A DNA stretch of 64,000 bases from UBA4781 sp963674975 (GCA_963674975.1 OY771913.1:744001-808000), one strand, 5' to 3'. Positions 16,971-25,858 are shown, counted from the first letter of the stretch. Notes: generated by a model from the letters alone, not told the origin. Numbers and translations are program-made.

Positions 16971-17423
16971 GATTACACTCCTTTTTGAAACTATCCAGTC
17001 AATAATTTTTTGAATCTTCAGGCAGCATCCAGGTATGTTAATAGATTGACCGGAGAATTATTATTTCTACATTCAAACCATTGGGATTTGGAAATAGGAT
17101 CGTCTGTCAGTACATCCAGCAAGACAATGATATGAACAGCTTTGTAGAATAGGGCTCTATTCAAACGCGACTTTTTAAGTCTACATCTTCAATTCGCCCC
17201 ATAATTACATCATACCATATTCCTTCCTTTATAGTTTTTCCCCGTAAGTAAAAGAAACATTGGTATTAATGATCAAAGTTTTAATTTCCGGGTGGGTTGT
17301 ACCAACCCACCCTACTATAGATGATCTAGAGAAAATCAGGGAAACTTTTTTCCGTCAGTTCCTTATCTGCAGTATACCAATTGATTGAGATAAATAAGAT
17401 AAGGTCCCTTATGCACTATATCA
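16971..17423. other. Intergenic stretch with one inverted repeat
   Basis: I see no gene in 16971-17423. A perfect inverted repeat GGGTGGGTTG-TAC-CAACCCACCC lies at 17290-17312. It has no T-run on either side and could be a dispersed short palindrome or a weak terminator of the minus-strand gene ending at 17424. Confidence 0.5.
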
Positions 17424-18053
17424 TTATTCCTGATATATACCGTCCTTGTCGCGACCGAAGTTCCCTTCAGGTGTTTCGACCACAATGTAGTGAAGAGGTT
17501 TATTCACAGGATGAGCCTGCAGAAATTCGGTCGCTGCCGTACGGCTCGCTCCCTTATAGATTTCATAGGTATTCATCCCGTTCTGCTCTTTGCGTACAAA
17601 CTTACAGGTATTTGTTTCGGTTGATGCTTCAGGCGCCGGTTTTTTAATCGTCTCGCGCGGCTCCTGTTCTTTATATACTGTTCCCCCAGAAGCGGCAAGC
17701 TTTTCTTTTGCTTCCTGCCACTGTTCCCGGGTCAAAGCTTGACCACAAATAATGACTTCTCCCTGCCCCTGTGCATTACGATAGCAGCCGAATTCAATCG
17801 GCTCGCTGGTGATCAATTCTTTTGTATCCGCCACCTCAAGGATATAGGACAGCCCCAGGATCGCTAAACGGGCGGCATCCAGGGTAGTAAAACGATAGAT
17901 GACCACCGGGGTATAGGAGAGCATATGAGTCAGGCTCCAGGTGGTTTGGGCGTGCTGTTCATCACGGTAGCAGGTACCCTTGTTATCACTTATTCGCACT
18001 TCTTTTGAAGAAAGATTATTTGTTTTTTTAAATAAGCGTTTTATTATACTCAT
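17424..18053 (-). CDS. Hypothetical protein
   Basis: I do not recognise this 209-aa protein. It is hydrophilic and has no signal peptide or membrane segment. The N-terminal half (residues 30-130) looks globular (TPVVIYRFTTLDAARLAI, then EFGCYRNAQGQGEVIICG). A charged linker (about 133-150, rich in K, E and P) leads to a second small domain (YEIYKGASRTAATEFLQ to the end). RBS AAAGGAAAGG lies upstream of 18053. It is followed on the same strand at a distance by the ATP-grasp gene and preceded by another small unknown gene, which suggests a small accessory operon. Confidence 0.75.
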   Translation of the reverse strand: MSIIKRLFKKTNNLSSKEVRISDNKGTCYRDEQHAQTTWSLTHMLSYTPVVIYRFTTLDAARLAILGLSYILEVADTKELITSEPIEFGCYRNAQGQGEVIICGQALTREQWQEAKEKLAASGGTVYKEQEPRETIKKPAPEASTETNTCKFVRKEQNGMNTYEIYKGASRTAATEFLQAHPVNKPLHYIVVETPEGNFGRDKDGIYQE

Positions 18054-18086
18054 GGGTTGAATTCCTTTCCTTTTAAAAGATTGGAA

Positions 18087-18353
18087 TTATGATTGCAGTC
18101 GCTTTGCCAGGTCTGTTAATTCATTACCTACCGTTGGATTATATTTTTTGACATCCGTAACCATCATTAAAATATCACTGGCAACATCCCGATATACAGC
18201 ATCACCGGCACCCGGTTGCACCAACCTATCTGCCATGGCATTTGCCAGCATGGCATGAATAGCATTGCACTTTTTCCCCACAACACGCAGTTCAGAAGTT
18301 ATTTCACTAATAGAACTCCTTTTACCACCCAACAAATCTTTTTCTGAATCCAT
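18087..18353 (-). CDS. Small hypothetical protein
   Basis: 88 aa, starting at ATG 18353 (MDSEKDLLGG), which has a strong GAGGAGG ribosome-binding site. The longer open frame upstream to 18545 lacks comparable signals. The protein is predicted to be mostly helical (AIHAMLANAMADRLV, DILMMVTDVKKY) and has no recognised domain. It ends 33 bp before the 209-aa unknown gene and is probably cotranscribed with it. Confidence 0.6.
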   Translation of the reverse strand: MDSEKDLLGGKRSSISEITSELRVVGKKCNAIHAMLANAMADRLVQPGAGDAVYRDVASDILMMVTDVKKYNPTVGNELTDLAKRLQS

Positions 18354-18560
18354 TGATCCTCCTCTTTGATGATGCGAATTTATATTGCTGGATTCTATCA
18401 TACCGCCTGCCGGCATGTTCGATTTTTTGTAATGACCTGGTAGCAATTCTGTTACACCGATAATGCAACCAGAAATAACTGGAATCCGGAATTTTTCACC
18501 TTTTAGTTCAAGGAAATGGTTTTGGCGAGTTGGACTAACCCTCACCCTACAAAAAAGTTT

Positions 18561-19346
18561 TTATGGCTTCACAGCCCGCGTTGCAATATAAGAAGGCATA
18601 TACTTTGCAATCAGATCTTTAGCACTGTACGATTCATAAAACCCGGTTAACAAAAAACCAGCTTCGATCTGCCCACCGATCTGCTCTTCAAGGGTATGGC
18701 TGTATTCATACGGCTCCTCTGCCCCATAAATACGGTCATGTTCTTCTTTCGATACATTGATCAGGTCTGAATACGGAAGAGAATACTTCACCTGAAAGAT
18801 GCCTTCTTTTTCACCCAACTCGGTATCGAAACAATAAATAATGGGATTAGACATGCCCGCCAGCAGTACACCACCATGCTTGAGCACCCGAAATGCTTCA
18901 TGCCACACGGGCAGAACATCTGGAATAAAAACATTGGAAACAGGATGAAAGATCAGATCAAAATGTTCATCAGGGAAAACAGACAGATCGCGCATGTCCC
19001 CCTGAATAGTGGTCAGGTCTAACCCTTCCCTTTCTGCCACCAGGCGGTCGCGATTGAGCATTTCTTCAGAGAGATCGAAAGTGGTCACGTGCGCACCGGC
19101 AGCCGCCAGGATTGGTCCCTGCTGCCCTCCCCCGCTTGCCAGGCACAGAATTTCTATACCGCCCAATTCATCCGGGAACCACTCTCGCGGCACCGGCTTC
19201 GATTCTGTCAGATAGATCTTCCAATCACCCTTTCGGGCGGCGTTGATCTCATTCGGAGAAACAGGAATAGACCATTCAATGCCATCCTGCGCCAACTTAT
19301 CCCAGGCTTTTTGATTATGCTCACGGATTGATCTTGATTCTTTCAT
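18561..19346 (-). CDS. SAM-dependent methyltransferase, class I
   Basis: 261 aa with a Rossmann methyltransferase core. Motif I is LCLASGGGQQG (about residues 68-78), the acidic residue ending beta-2 is in TTFDLSEEM, motif post-II is QGDMRDL, and motif IV is FDLIFHPVSNV. This resembles UbiE/Methyltransf_11 proteins. The target molecule cannot be inferred. It lies 17 bp downstream of the membrane glycosyltransferase-like gene on the same strand, so the two may be coexpressed. Confidence 0.9.
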   Translation of the reverse strand: MKESRSIREHNQKAWDKLAQDGIEWSIPVSPNEINAARKGDWKIYLTESKPVPREWFPDELGGIEILCLASGGGQQGPILAAAGAHVTTFDLSEEMLNRDRLVAEREGLDLTTIQGDMRDLSVFPDEHFDLIFHPVSNVFIPDVLPVWHEAFRVLKHGGVLLAGMSNPIIYCFDTELGEKEGIFQVKYSLPYSDLINVSKEEHDRIYGAEEPYEYSHTLEEQIGGQIEAGFLLTGFYESYSAKDLIAKYMPSYIATRAVKP

Positions 19347-19363
19347 CGTTCCTCACCAACTCC

Positions 19364-21058
19364 CTAATAATTTCGTTTGATTACTAATCCTTCTCCATCC
19401 TGATAGACCATTTCATAATCAGGATCTTTCAGCAGTTCTTTTATCAAATCAGGGAAATCCTGATAACCATCTCCAAACCAATCTTTCTTGAAAGCGACCA
19501 CATAATCAGGTTCTCCCTGGCGGCTCACCGTGTTGGTGAAATCCGCATCATACAGGTAAAAGGGCAGTCCATTCTCCACCCACACCACCGAATAATGTAC
19601 ATTCTGCTGAACATAATCATACGCGCTCCAGTATCCATTTGTACCAACCGATTCCCAGAATTGATCGTGCAGGATGATCTTATTTTGTGGGACCGCCTGT
19701 ATGACCGCACGCTGTGAATAGAGGAAAACAGAACTGCCCGTGAAAACAATGACAGCCAATAATATGAAAACCAATCGAGGAAGCCTTTTTTTCAGTTTGA
19801 CCTTTTTAATCAATAGAGCGATATCGTTGAACACAATGATCCCCATCCATACCAGCAAAGCTTCGCCAAAGCGCCAGTTAATGCTAGGAAAGGTATCCGT
19901 CTCCCCAAAATATGCGGTTACAGGTGTGCAGATAAAGCCGATAAAGAGTACAACAGCAATGATCGCATTCCATTTATGCTCTTTTTTCTTCTTTACTGCC
20001 AGTACGATTTCAAGGGCAATCAAAAGCACAATGAAGATCAGGTTCTTGGGGACGTTCTGATAGAAATAGGGGTTACCCAGATTGGCGATGATGCTCCATT
20101 CTGAAAGCCTGACCGCATCGGCACTGGCGGGAGAACCCAGCAGGACTAAATTGCGCACCAGCCACAGCAATCCGGGGATCATCAGTAAAGCATAAGCCAG
20201 CAGTTTTCCGAGCCGTTTACGACCAATCGCAATGAGTAGAAAAACCCAAAGGGGGAACAGAACATACAGCGTATTGGGTTTGACACTGGCTGCCAGACTG
20301 CTGGCAATGGAGAATCCTAAAATCCCTTTTTCAAAATCTTTTTGTGTTTCGGAAAAATACCACAAGGCAGCCAGCAGAGATGCAGCCACCAGAAGGTCAT
20401 TTTTACCAACAGTATAGATATCCAGTGTGAAAACACGCCACAGATTCATGAACTGGAAAAGCTTATCGCTCAAAATAAGCATAACGATCAGCAGCATGAG
20501 CAGCCCACCATCCAGACGTGTGACGCGGCGCGCCAGCAGCCAGAATCCACAGATAAAGAATAGTACGATAAGCACATGGATGGGACCAAACAGGGTAAGA
20601 TCTCCTGTTAATAAAAGTCCAAAGCTGAGCAGACTCTCATATCCGAAGGGATATTCCCCATAAGAAATGCTCAGATCCCAGATCGAGCCGCTCCGATACA
20701 GTTCCACCGCTTTCGGAAAATGATATAAACCGGCATCCCAGGGGAACCAATCCCCCGCATGCGAGGTTGGCCAGCGGAAAACCGGATAGATGATCAGAGT
20801 TAATAACAATACAAGGGCACAGCCGAAGAATACGCCTGACAGCCAGGCAGGTATTTTCGTAGAAAGAGAATCATTCTCCAAATCTTTCTTTTTCCATAAG
20901 ACCCAGAGCATGCCTGTTGTGATCAGAACTGTCAAACCGATCTCCACAATGGGAGAATACAGCTTAACAAAACCCAAAAGCGAGCTGCTGGCAACCACAG
21001 CAAAGAAAAGGATCAAGAGAAATTGAAAAATACGCCTGATGAGCTTATCAAAAATCAT
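19364..21058 (-). CDS. Polytopic membrane protein, GT-C glycosyltransferase-like
   Basis: 564 aa with an estimated eleven to thirteen membrane segments (first at about residues 10-35) and a C-terminal soluble domain of about 110 residues (from about 455). The first extracytoplasmic loop (DWFPWDAGLYHFPKAVEL, about 103-120) has acidic residues placed as in GT-C enzymes such as PMT/ArnT, and GEYPFGYE follows. These features suggest transfer of a sugar from a lipid carrier outside the membrane. No specific family motif is decisive, so the function is tentative. It is the first gene of the unit with the methyltransferase. Confidence 0.75.
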   Translation of the reverse strand: MIFDKLIRRIFQFLLILFFAVVASSSLLGFVKLYSPIVEIGLTVLITTGMLWVLWKKKDLENDSLSTKIPAWLSGVFFGCALVLLLTLIIYPVFRWPTSHAGDWFPWDAGLYHFPKAVELYRSGSIWDLSISYGEYPFGYESLLSFGLLLTGDLTLFGPIHVLIVLFFICGFWLLARRVTRLDGGLLMLLIVMLILSDKLFQFMNLWRVFTLDIYTVGKNDLLVAASLLAALWYFSETQKDFEKGILGFSIASSLAASVKPNTLYVLFPLWVFLLIAIGRKRLGKLLAYALLMIPGLLWLVRNLVLLGSPASADAVRLSEWSIIANLGNPYFYQNVPKNLIFIVLLIALEIVLAVKKKKEHKWNAIIAVVLFIGFICTPVTAYFGETDTFPSINWRFGEALLVWMGIIVFNDIALLIKKVKLKKRLPRLVFILLAVIVFTGSSVFLYSQRAVIQAVPQNKIILHDQFWESVGTNGYWSAYDYVQQNVHYSVVWVENGLPFYLYDADFTNTVSRQGEPDYVVAFKKDWFGDGYQDFPDLIKELLKDPDYEMVYQDGEGLVIKRNY

Positions 21059-21153
21059 GAAACTGACCCTATGCGGATAAGATGGAAATGATTATAACCA
21101 GAAATTTGCGTAATCTGGTAGAAATGCGATAAAGTTAAGCAAAGGAAAAATTC

Positions 21154-22170
21154 ATGGAAGACATTGCTGAACTGAAATCTCCCGAAGCATTATTCAAAGC
21201 GCTGAAATCGCAGCATCCGGCTTTACTGCGGCTGCTGCTCTGGCAGGATGATCAGATCATCCTGGATGCCAGCAATCCCAAGGCACGCGTGGATAGGGAA
21301 ACGAATTTCCTGAGAAAATTCTTTAAAGCATTCATCCGCGTCATGCCCTTCATGCGCTCTCCATTAAGCGATTTTCGCGGATCATTCAAGAACGTACGCT
21401 CCGTCACCAAAACCATCATTTCCCTGCTGACAGGTATGGTCTTCCAGAATGACATACTCTCCCGGTTGGATAATCCCATCCGTACCTATTTCCCTGAAAT
21501 TCCAGCGGATGATCCTAAAGCTGCCATTCGTATTAAACATCTTCTCAACAACACCTCCGGTATGCCCACCATCGATGATCTGCGTGATATGCATAATCTA
21601 TTCGCCACCAAAAACTGGCTGCAGACCATCCTGCGGTTCCCGCTGCTGGATGACCCTGGAAACAGCTATATCTATTCTTCCGCCAACTTTCACCTGACCA
21701 CCTGCCTGTTGGAACGCGTACTGGGAAGCAGCCTGCTCAAGTTCGCTGCTGACCAGCTCTTTTCCCCACTGGGAATTTCAGCCTTTTACTGGTCCTGCGA
21801 TCCACAGGGAGTACCTTTCGGCGGTTCGGACCTTTACCTTAAACCAGAAGATATGCTCACCATCGGAAAACTGTGCTTCCAGAACGGCAAATGGGGACAT
21901 AAACAGATCGTCCCAAGGATCTGGCTGGAAACAGCCACTCAACCGATCTGGAAGATAAGCGACAGGGACCAATACGGATACGGCTGGTGGATCAATCACG
22001 GTCCGATTGAAAGCAGCCTGCATACCTTTTCTGCCTGCGGCGTTGGCGGGCAGCGCATTATCATCATCCCCGCAAAAAAAGCTGTTGCCGTCACCACATC
22101 CCTCACCGGTCTGCACGCCAACAGCGACGCGATCGATGATCTCATCTTTTCTTACTTCACCCAAAATTAG
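21154..22170 (+). CDS. Serine hydrolase, beta-lactamase class C family
   Basis: Beta-lactamase/D-alanyl-D-alanine carboxypeptidase-like hydrolase, 338 aa. The nucleophile motif SVTK (SxxK) lies at about residues 88-91 in VRSVTKTIISLLTG. The Tyr motif is in YIYSSANFHL (about 169). The third motif is replaced by GVGGQ near residue 292. No signal peptide is seen, so it is probably cytoplasmic or poorly exported and more likely an esterase than a cell-wall enzyme. RBS AAAGGAAA precedes 21154. It is directly followed by the sulfur-carrier gene. Confidence 0.85.
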   Translation: MEDIAELKSPEALFKALKSQHPALLRLLLWQDDQIILDASNPKARVDRETNFLRKFFKAFIRVMPFMRSPLSDFRGSFKNVRSVTKTIISLLTGMVFQNDILSRLDNPIRTYFPEIPADDPKAAIRIKHLLNNTSGMPTIDDLRDMHNLFATKNWLQTILRFPLLDDPGNSYIYSSANFHLTTCLLERVLGSSLLKFAADQLFSPLGISAFYWSCDPQGVPFGGSDLYLKPEDMLTIGKLCFQNGKWGHKQIVPRIWLETATQPIWKISDRDQYGYGWWINHGPIESSLHTFSACGVGGQRIIIIPAKKAVAVTTSLTGLHANSDAIDDLIFSYFTQN

Positions 22171-22183
22171 AAAGAGAATGGAA

Positions 22184-22378
22184 ATGACCGCTATCCTTAA
22201 AACCAGAGAAAAAGAAATCAGTGTGCGCGGTGATCGCCCGCTCTACCGCATTCTGGAAGACCTGCAGCTTTCTCAGCAAGCCTATCTGGCTGTGCGGGAG
22301 GGAATTCTGCTAACCGGAGATGACCGCGTGCAGGATGAGGATGTGATCGAACTGATCTCTGTTGTTTCAGGCGGTTAA
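22184..22378 (+). CDS. Ubiquitin-like sulfur carrier (ThiS/MoaD/TtuB-like)
   Basis: 64 aa, beta-grasp type, ending in the diagnostic Gly-Gly (VVSGG). Start chosen at ATG 22184 because AAAGAG lies about seven bases upstream. An ATG two codons earlier (22178) is possible. Family knowledge: the C-terminal glycine is adenylated and converted to thiocarboxylate, which delivers sulfur. One base separates it from the TtuA-like tRNA thiolase gene, so TtuB is the best role. Confidence 0.82.
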   Translation: MTAILKTREKEISVRGDRPLYRILEDLQLSQQAYLAVREGILLTGDDRVQDEDVIELISVVSGG

Positions 22379-22379
22379 G

Positions 22380-23303
22380 ATGAAATGCACTAAATGCGGA
22401 AAGAAAGCCACCGTTCAACTAAAACACCACAACCTGGCTCTATGCGGAGAGCATTATTCAGAGTGGATGTGCACGCAGACAGAACGCGCCATTCACCATT
22501 TTAAGATGTTTTCTAAAGAAGACCGGCTGCTGGTAGCAGTTTCTGGTGGGAAAGATTCCCTTTCCTTATGGGATATTCTATGGAAGATGGAATATCAAAC
22601 CGAAGGGCTTTATCTTAACCTAGGTATTGATAAAGGTACTGCCTATTCAAAAACATCCGGAGAATTGGCAAAACAATTCGCAGACCAGCGTGGATTGAAG
22701 TTAACCAGTATTGATATCAAAGCAGATTATGGAGAAACCATTCCAGAAATGGGCATGCGCACCAGGCGGGGAAGACAAAAACCCTGTTCGCAGTGCGGAT
22801 TGGTCAAACGCTATTTATTGAATCAAAAAGCCATGGAAGGGAATTTTGATGTGATCCTCACCGCACACAATCTGGATGATGAGGCTGCTTTTCTCTTTTC
22901 TAACCTCACCCACTGGAATATGCCCTACTTAGGGCGCCAGTACCCGGTGCTGCCTGCCACAACCGGCTTCGTGCGCAAAGCGAAACCGTTCTGCCTGTTC
23001 TATGAACGCGAAACCACCGCATACGCGTTTCTGAACGGAATCAACTATGAATACGCAGAATGCCCCTATGCGAAAGGCAGCAAGCAATTACAGAATAAGC
23101 TTTATCTCAATATGGTGGAAGACGACCAGCCGGGATTTAAAACCCAATTCTATCTGGGTTATCTACGAGCAATTCAAAATGGAATATTTCCACAGGTACA
23201 GGAAAGTGCGGAAGCGCTGGAAAAAAAACGCTGCTCCAACTGTGGGCAGCCCACCACAAGCGATGGATTGTGTACTTTCTGCAGGCTGGTGCTGAAGAAA
23301 TAA
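22380..23303 (+). CDS. ttuA: tRNA 2-thiolation protein, TtuA/Ncs6 type
   Basis: ATP-pyrophosphatase that thiolates uridine in tRNA, 307 aa from ATG 22380. An N-terminal zinc ribbon (Cys3, Cys6, Cys22, His25 region) precedes the PP-loop SGGKDS (55-60). Cys136, Cys139 (PCSQC) and Cys228 (AECPYA) fit the three ligands of the catalytic 4Fe-4S cluster. A C-terminal zinc finger (CSNCGQ and CTFC) completes the TtuA layout. A TTG 18 bp upstream is in frame but would add residues before the zinc ribbon. The adjacent sulfur-carrier gene supports TtuA rather than TtcA, which has no dedicated carrier. Confidence 0.88.
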   Translation: MKCTKCGKKATVQLKHHNLALCGEHYSEWMCTQTERAIHHFKMFSKEDRLLVAVSGGKDSLSLWDILWKMEYQTEGLYLNLGIDKGTAYSKTSGELAKQFADQRGLKLTSIDIKADYGETIPEMGMRTRRGRQKPCSQCGLVKRYLLNQKAMEGNFDVILTAHNLDDEAAFLFSNLTHWNMPYLGRQYPVLPATTGFVRKAKPFCLFYERETTAYAFLNGINYEYAECPYAKGSKQLQNKLYLNMVEDDQPGFKTQFYLGYLRAIQNGIFPQVQESAEALEKKRCSNCGQPTTSDGLCTFCRLVLKK

Positions 23304-23340
23304 AAAGAAGCCGGATCAACTTCACCAGCTTCTTCTTAAG
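23303..23340. terminator. Bidirectional terminator between ttuA and glnA
   Basis: AAGAAGC-CGG / CCA-GCTTCTT stem with one mismatch, A-rich on the left and TTCTT on the right. It separates the converging ttuA and glnA transcripts. Confidence 0.65.
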
Positions 23341-23355
23341 ATCAATCCATTCTGC

Positions 23356-24687
23356 TTATGCACTATGCAGGTAATTCTCGATCTCCCAATCGGTCACATG
23401 AATGCGGTAGCTCTCCCATTCTTCTTCCTTGGCACGGCAGAAGGCGGAATACAGCTTGGACCCGATGGAATCTTTGATCAGATCGTCCGCTGCCAGAGCG
23501 GTTAGTGCCTCTTTCAAGGAACCCGGCAGGGATTCGATGCCGCGGGTAACACGTTCTTCGGCAGACAGCTCAAAGATGTTGACATTGTTGAGCGGCTTGG
23601 GTGGTTTGAGTCCTTTCTCAATTCCATCCAGGGCAGCGGCGATCATGGCACTGAACGCCAGGTAAGGATTGCTGGAAGGATCGGGGAAGCGCAGTTCGGC
23701 GCGCATGGCTTTATCTTTTCCAATCGTATAGCGCGGGATGCGAATGAGTGCGGAACGGTTCGTTTGCGCCCAGCCAATGTAAACCGGTGCCTCATAACCG
23801 GGAACCAGACGTTTGTATGAATTCACCGTTGGAGCCACAATAGCAGAAAGAGCTTTAGCATGATTGAGCTGTCCGGCAATGAAACCATACGCTAATTTAG
23901 AAAGATGGAATTCATCTTTCGCATCAAAGAAAAGGTTCTTTCCGCTCTTATCGAAAATGGATTGATGGCAGTGCATACCGGATCCATTTATTCCGTAAAT
24001 AGGTTTAGGCATAAAGGAAGCCACCAGCCCATGCTGGGCGGCGATCGCCTTGACCGTGTATTTCAAGGTCATCACATTATCGGCTGTTTTCAGCGCATCG
24101 GCAAAGCGGAAGTCGATCTCATGTTGACCAAGCGCCACCTCGTGGTGGGCAACTTCCACTTCCAGACCCATACCATTCAACGCTTCCACCAGTTCAGCGC
24201 GCACCTGCGCAGCCGAATCGTTGGATGAAAAATCGAAATAACCGCCTACATCATGGGGGACAGGATGAATGTGATCATTATGGAGAAAGAGGAAAAATTC
24301 AGGCTCGGGACCGACATTAAAGATCCAACCTTTCTCATCCACTTTCTTCATCCATTTCTTGAGCATTCCACGCGGATCGCCTTCGAAGACCTCCCCTTCC
24401 GGAGTGTGAATATCGCAGAAGAAACGGGCACGTTTATGGTCTTCGGGTGTCCAGGGCAGCACGGCATAAGAATCGATATCCACGCGCAGGTGCATATCGC
24501 TTTCTTGAATGCGAGTGAATCCTTCTACCGAGGAACCATCAAACCAAACACCGTCTTCCAGGGCTTCCGCGAGCCTTTCCACGGGTGCATCCACGCTTTT
24601 CACTTTTCCGGTCACATCAGAAAATTGATAGCTGACGAATTTCACCCCATCCGCTTTGATTCGTTCAAATAACTCTTTTTTATCCAT
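23356..24687 (-). CDS. glnA: Glutamine synthetase, type I
   Basis: 443 aa from ATG 24687 (MDKKELFERI), which has an AAGGAGAG ribosome-binding site. An ATG at 24711 lies before that RBS, inside the terminator tail. It makes glutamine from glutamate, ammonia and ATP. Visible: WFDGSSVEGF (about residues 46-55), catalytic and metal motifs in NVGPEPEFFLF, NGSGMHCHQS (ATP and glutamate site), and RIPRY. Its length is that of the short GSI-alpha type, and no adenylylation loop (NLYDLP-like Tyr) is evident. Its leader carries a terminator, so expression is probably attenuated in response to an unknown signal. Confidence 0.95.
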   Translation of the reverse strand: MDKKELFERIKADGVKFVSYQFSDVTGKVKSVDAPVERLAEALEDGVWFDGSSVEGFTRIQESDMHLRVDIDSYAVLPWTPEDHKRARFFCDIHTPEGEVFEGDPRGMLKKWMKKVDEKGWIFNVGPEPEFFLFLHNDHIHPVPHDVGGYFDFSSNDSAAQVRAELVEALNGMGLEVEVAHHEVALGQHEIDFRFADALKTADNVMTLKYTVKAIAAQHGLVASFMPKPIYGINGSGMHCHQSIFDKSGKNLFFDAKDEFHLSKLAYGFIAGQLNHAKALSAIVAPTVNSYKRLVPGYEAPVYIGWAQTNRSALIRIPRYTIGKDKAMRAELRFPDPSSNPYLAFSAMIAAALDGIEKGLKPPKPLNNVNIFELSAEERVTRGIESLPGSLKEALTALAADDLIKDSIGSKLYSAFCRAKEEEWESYRIHVTDWEIENYLHSA

Positions 24688-24713
24688 GTTTCTCTCCTTT
24701 GACATTAACACTT

Positions 24714-24749
24714 AAAAAAAATAAACAGGCATGCCGGGCATACCTGTTT
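24714..24749 (-). terminator. Intrinsic terminator just upstream of the glnA start
   Basis: On the minus strand the hairpin AAACAGG-TATGCCCGGCAT-G-CCTGTTT is followed by a run of T residues (24714-24721 as A on plus). It lies only about 27 bp before the glnA ATG and at the end of a long leader, so it can either end a separate upstream RNA or attenuate glnA. Confidence 0.8.
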
Positions 24750-25130
24750 TCCACAAAACTTAAAAACAACAAAGGCTGCCCTTCCATAAATACAACAGGA
24801 AAAATTTTCCTGGCCACCGCGATCGGCTTCTTACCGCCATCACTGGCGGGGTTTCACCTTGCGCTTCTTCTGGAAGGGAGAAAGGAGTTCGTGGCAGAAC
24901 TCCGAAGGCATCCGCTGATCAATCCGATCTTCCCCGGTTCACCCGGGTTAACCATTCCTCGCGAAATGGAACCTTCACCTCGTGATCTCACGTATGAGAC
25001 CCAGCCGCTATTTCTCCAGTTATTCAATTGTAAGGTTCTTAATTAGGTGCATTTTTATCAGAGAATGGGAACTTTGTCAAGGAATTTCTGCAATTTGTCA
25101 CATTAAAATTACTTTTCATAGGAAAACTTG
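24750..25130 (-). ncRNA. Structured glnA leader or independent small RNA, class unidentified
   Basis: The 457 bases between plsY and glnA hold no gene but many self-complementary segments. Examples in plus coordinates are CCCTTCCA 24779-24786 with TGGAAGGG 24871-24878 (long-range), CAGGAAAA/TTTTCCTG 24796-24812, CCGCCA/TGGCGG 24834-24849, GGAGTTC/GAACTCC 24884-24903, CCCGG/CCGGG 24933-24947 and CCATT/AATGG 24952-24969. Unlike other intergenic DNA here it is GC-rich, and it ends in a terminator. I compared it by eye with T-box, FMN, cobalamin, lysine, M-box and ydaO riboswitches, RNase P, tmRNA and SRP, and found no convincing match. Confidence 0.65.
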
Positions 25131-25144
25131 TCAGATTGAAATAT

Positions 25145-25738
25145 CTAATAATTAGTGGGGAGCTCTTTACCCTTCAACAAGCGCCGGATATTTTCACGGT
25201 GGCTCCACCAGATGATAATGCACAGCACAAATCCAAACACCACATACGGCATTTCTTTAAATTTCAGCCAGAAAGCCAGCGGCAGCAGCAGCCCCACCAC
25301 CAGGTTCACCAGGCTCATGAGCTTGACGAATTTCACCGCCAGATACCAGATCACCATGAAAATGGCAAAGGGCAGCAAGCCGAAATAGAAAGCCAGCAGC
25401 CCAAAGGTAGCCGCCACACCCTTGCCTCCTTTGAATCCCATCCAGAATGAAAAGATGTGCCCGATGACTGGCATGAGCGAGATGATAAGCAGCTGCCAAT
25501 CAGCAGGAGCAAGCTGGCGGGCTGCCAGCGCCGGCAGATAGGCTTTGCAGGCATCCAGAATGGCTACGATCAGCCCCCAGCGGAAACCCAGCGCACGGGT
25601 GATATTGGTACTGCCGATATTACCGCTGCCTATTTCACGGATATCGATCCCGCGTGTTCTGGCGATCAATAATCCAAAAGGGATCGAGCCGATCAGGTAG
25701 GCTCCCAAACAAACCAGTAAAAAAGGAATTATATTCAT
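25145..25738 (-). CDS. plsY: Acyl-phosphate:glycerol-3-phosphate acyltransferase PlsY
   Basis: Membrane enzyme of phospholipid synthesis, 197 aa, acylating glycerol-3-phosphate with acyl-phosphate. The three PlsY motifs are visible: GSIPFGLLIAR (about residues 17-27), GSGNIGSTN (about 37-45), and FKGGKGVAAT (about 103-112). Five or so membrane segments are expected. It is separated from glnA by the structured leader and is divergent from the Smr gene. Confidence 0.95.
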   Translation of the reverse strand: MNIIPFLLVCLGAYLIGSIPFGLLIARTRGIDIREIGSGNIGSTNITRALGFRWGLIVAILDACKAYLPALAARQLAPADWQLLIISLMPVIGHIFSFWMGFKGGKGVAATFGLLAFYFGLLPFAIFMVIWYLAVKFVKLMSLVNLVVGLLLPLAFWLKFKEMPYVVFGFVLCIIIWWSHRENIRRLLKGKELPTNY

Positions 25739-25805
25739 CTCTCTTAATAACTACCTCGTTCTTTAAAAGTTACACAATCCTATTGTATCCAAATTTACAT
25801 CCGGT

Positions 25806-25834
25806 TTGATAAGAAAGTACTTTTTTGTTATTAT
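25806..25834 (+). promoter_or_regulatory. Sigma-70-like promoter for the Smr gene
   Basis: TTGATA (25806-25811), 17-bp spacer, TATTAT (25829-25834). A strong AAGGAAGGAGAG ribosome-binding site follows before ATG 25859. Confidence 0.6.
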
Positions 25835-25858
25835 CTTTCCTTAAGGAAGGAGAGATGC

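Noticed and set aside
24750..25130. FMN, T-box, cobalamin or ydaO riboswitch upstream of glnA
   Set aside because: A few words (GGTGAAAC, CGCG, GGCGGTAA) resemble the FMN consensus, but the second half of that aptamer is missing. The T-box core and other conserved cores are absent.
24750..25130. RNase P RNA, tmRNA or SRP RNA gene
   Set aside because: I looked for ACAGAA and GAAAGTC motifs, the tmRNA tag and CCA end, and the GGAAGGAAGCA core of SRP. None is present.
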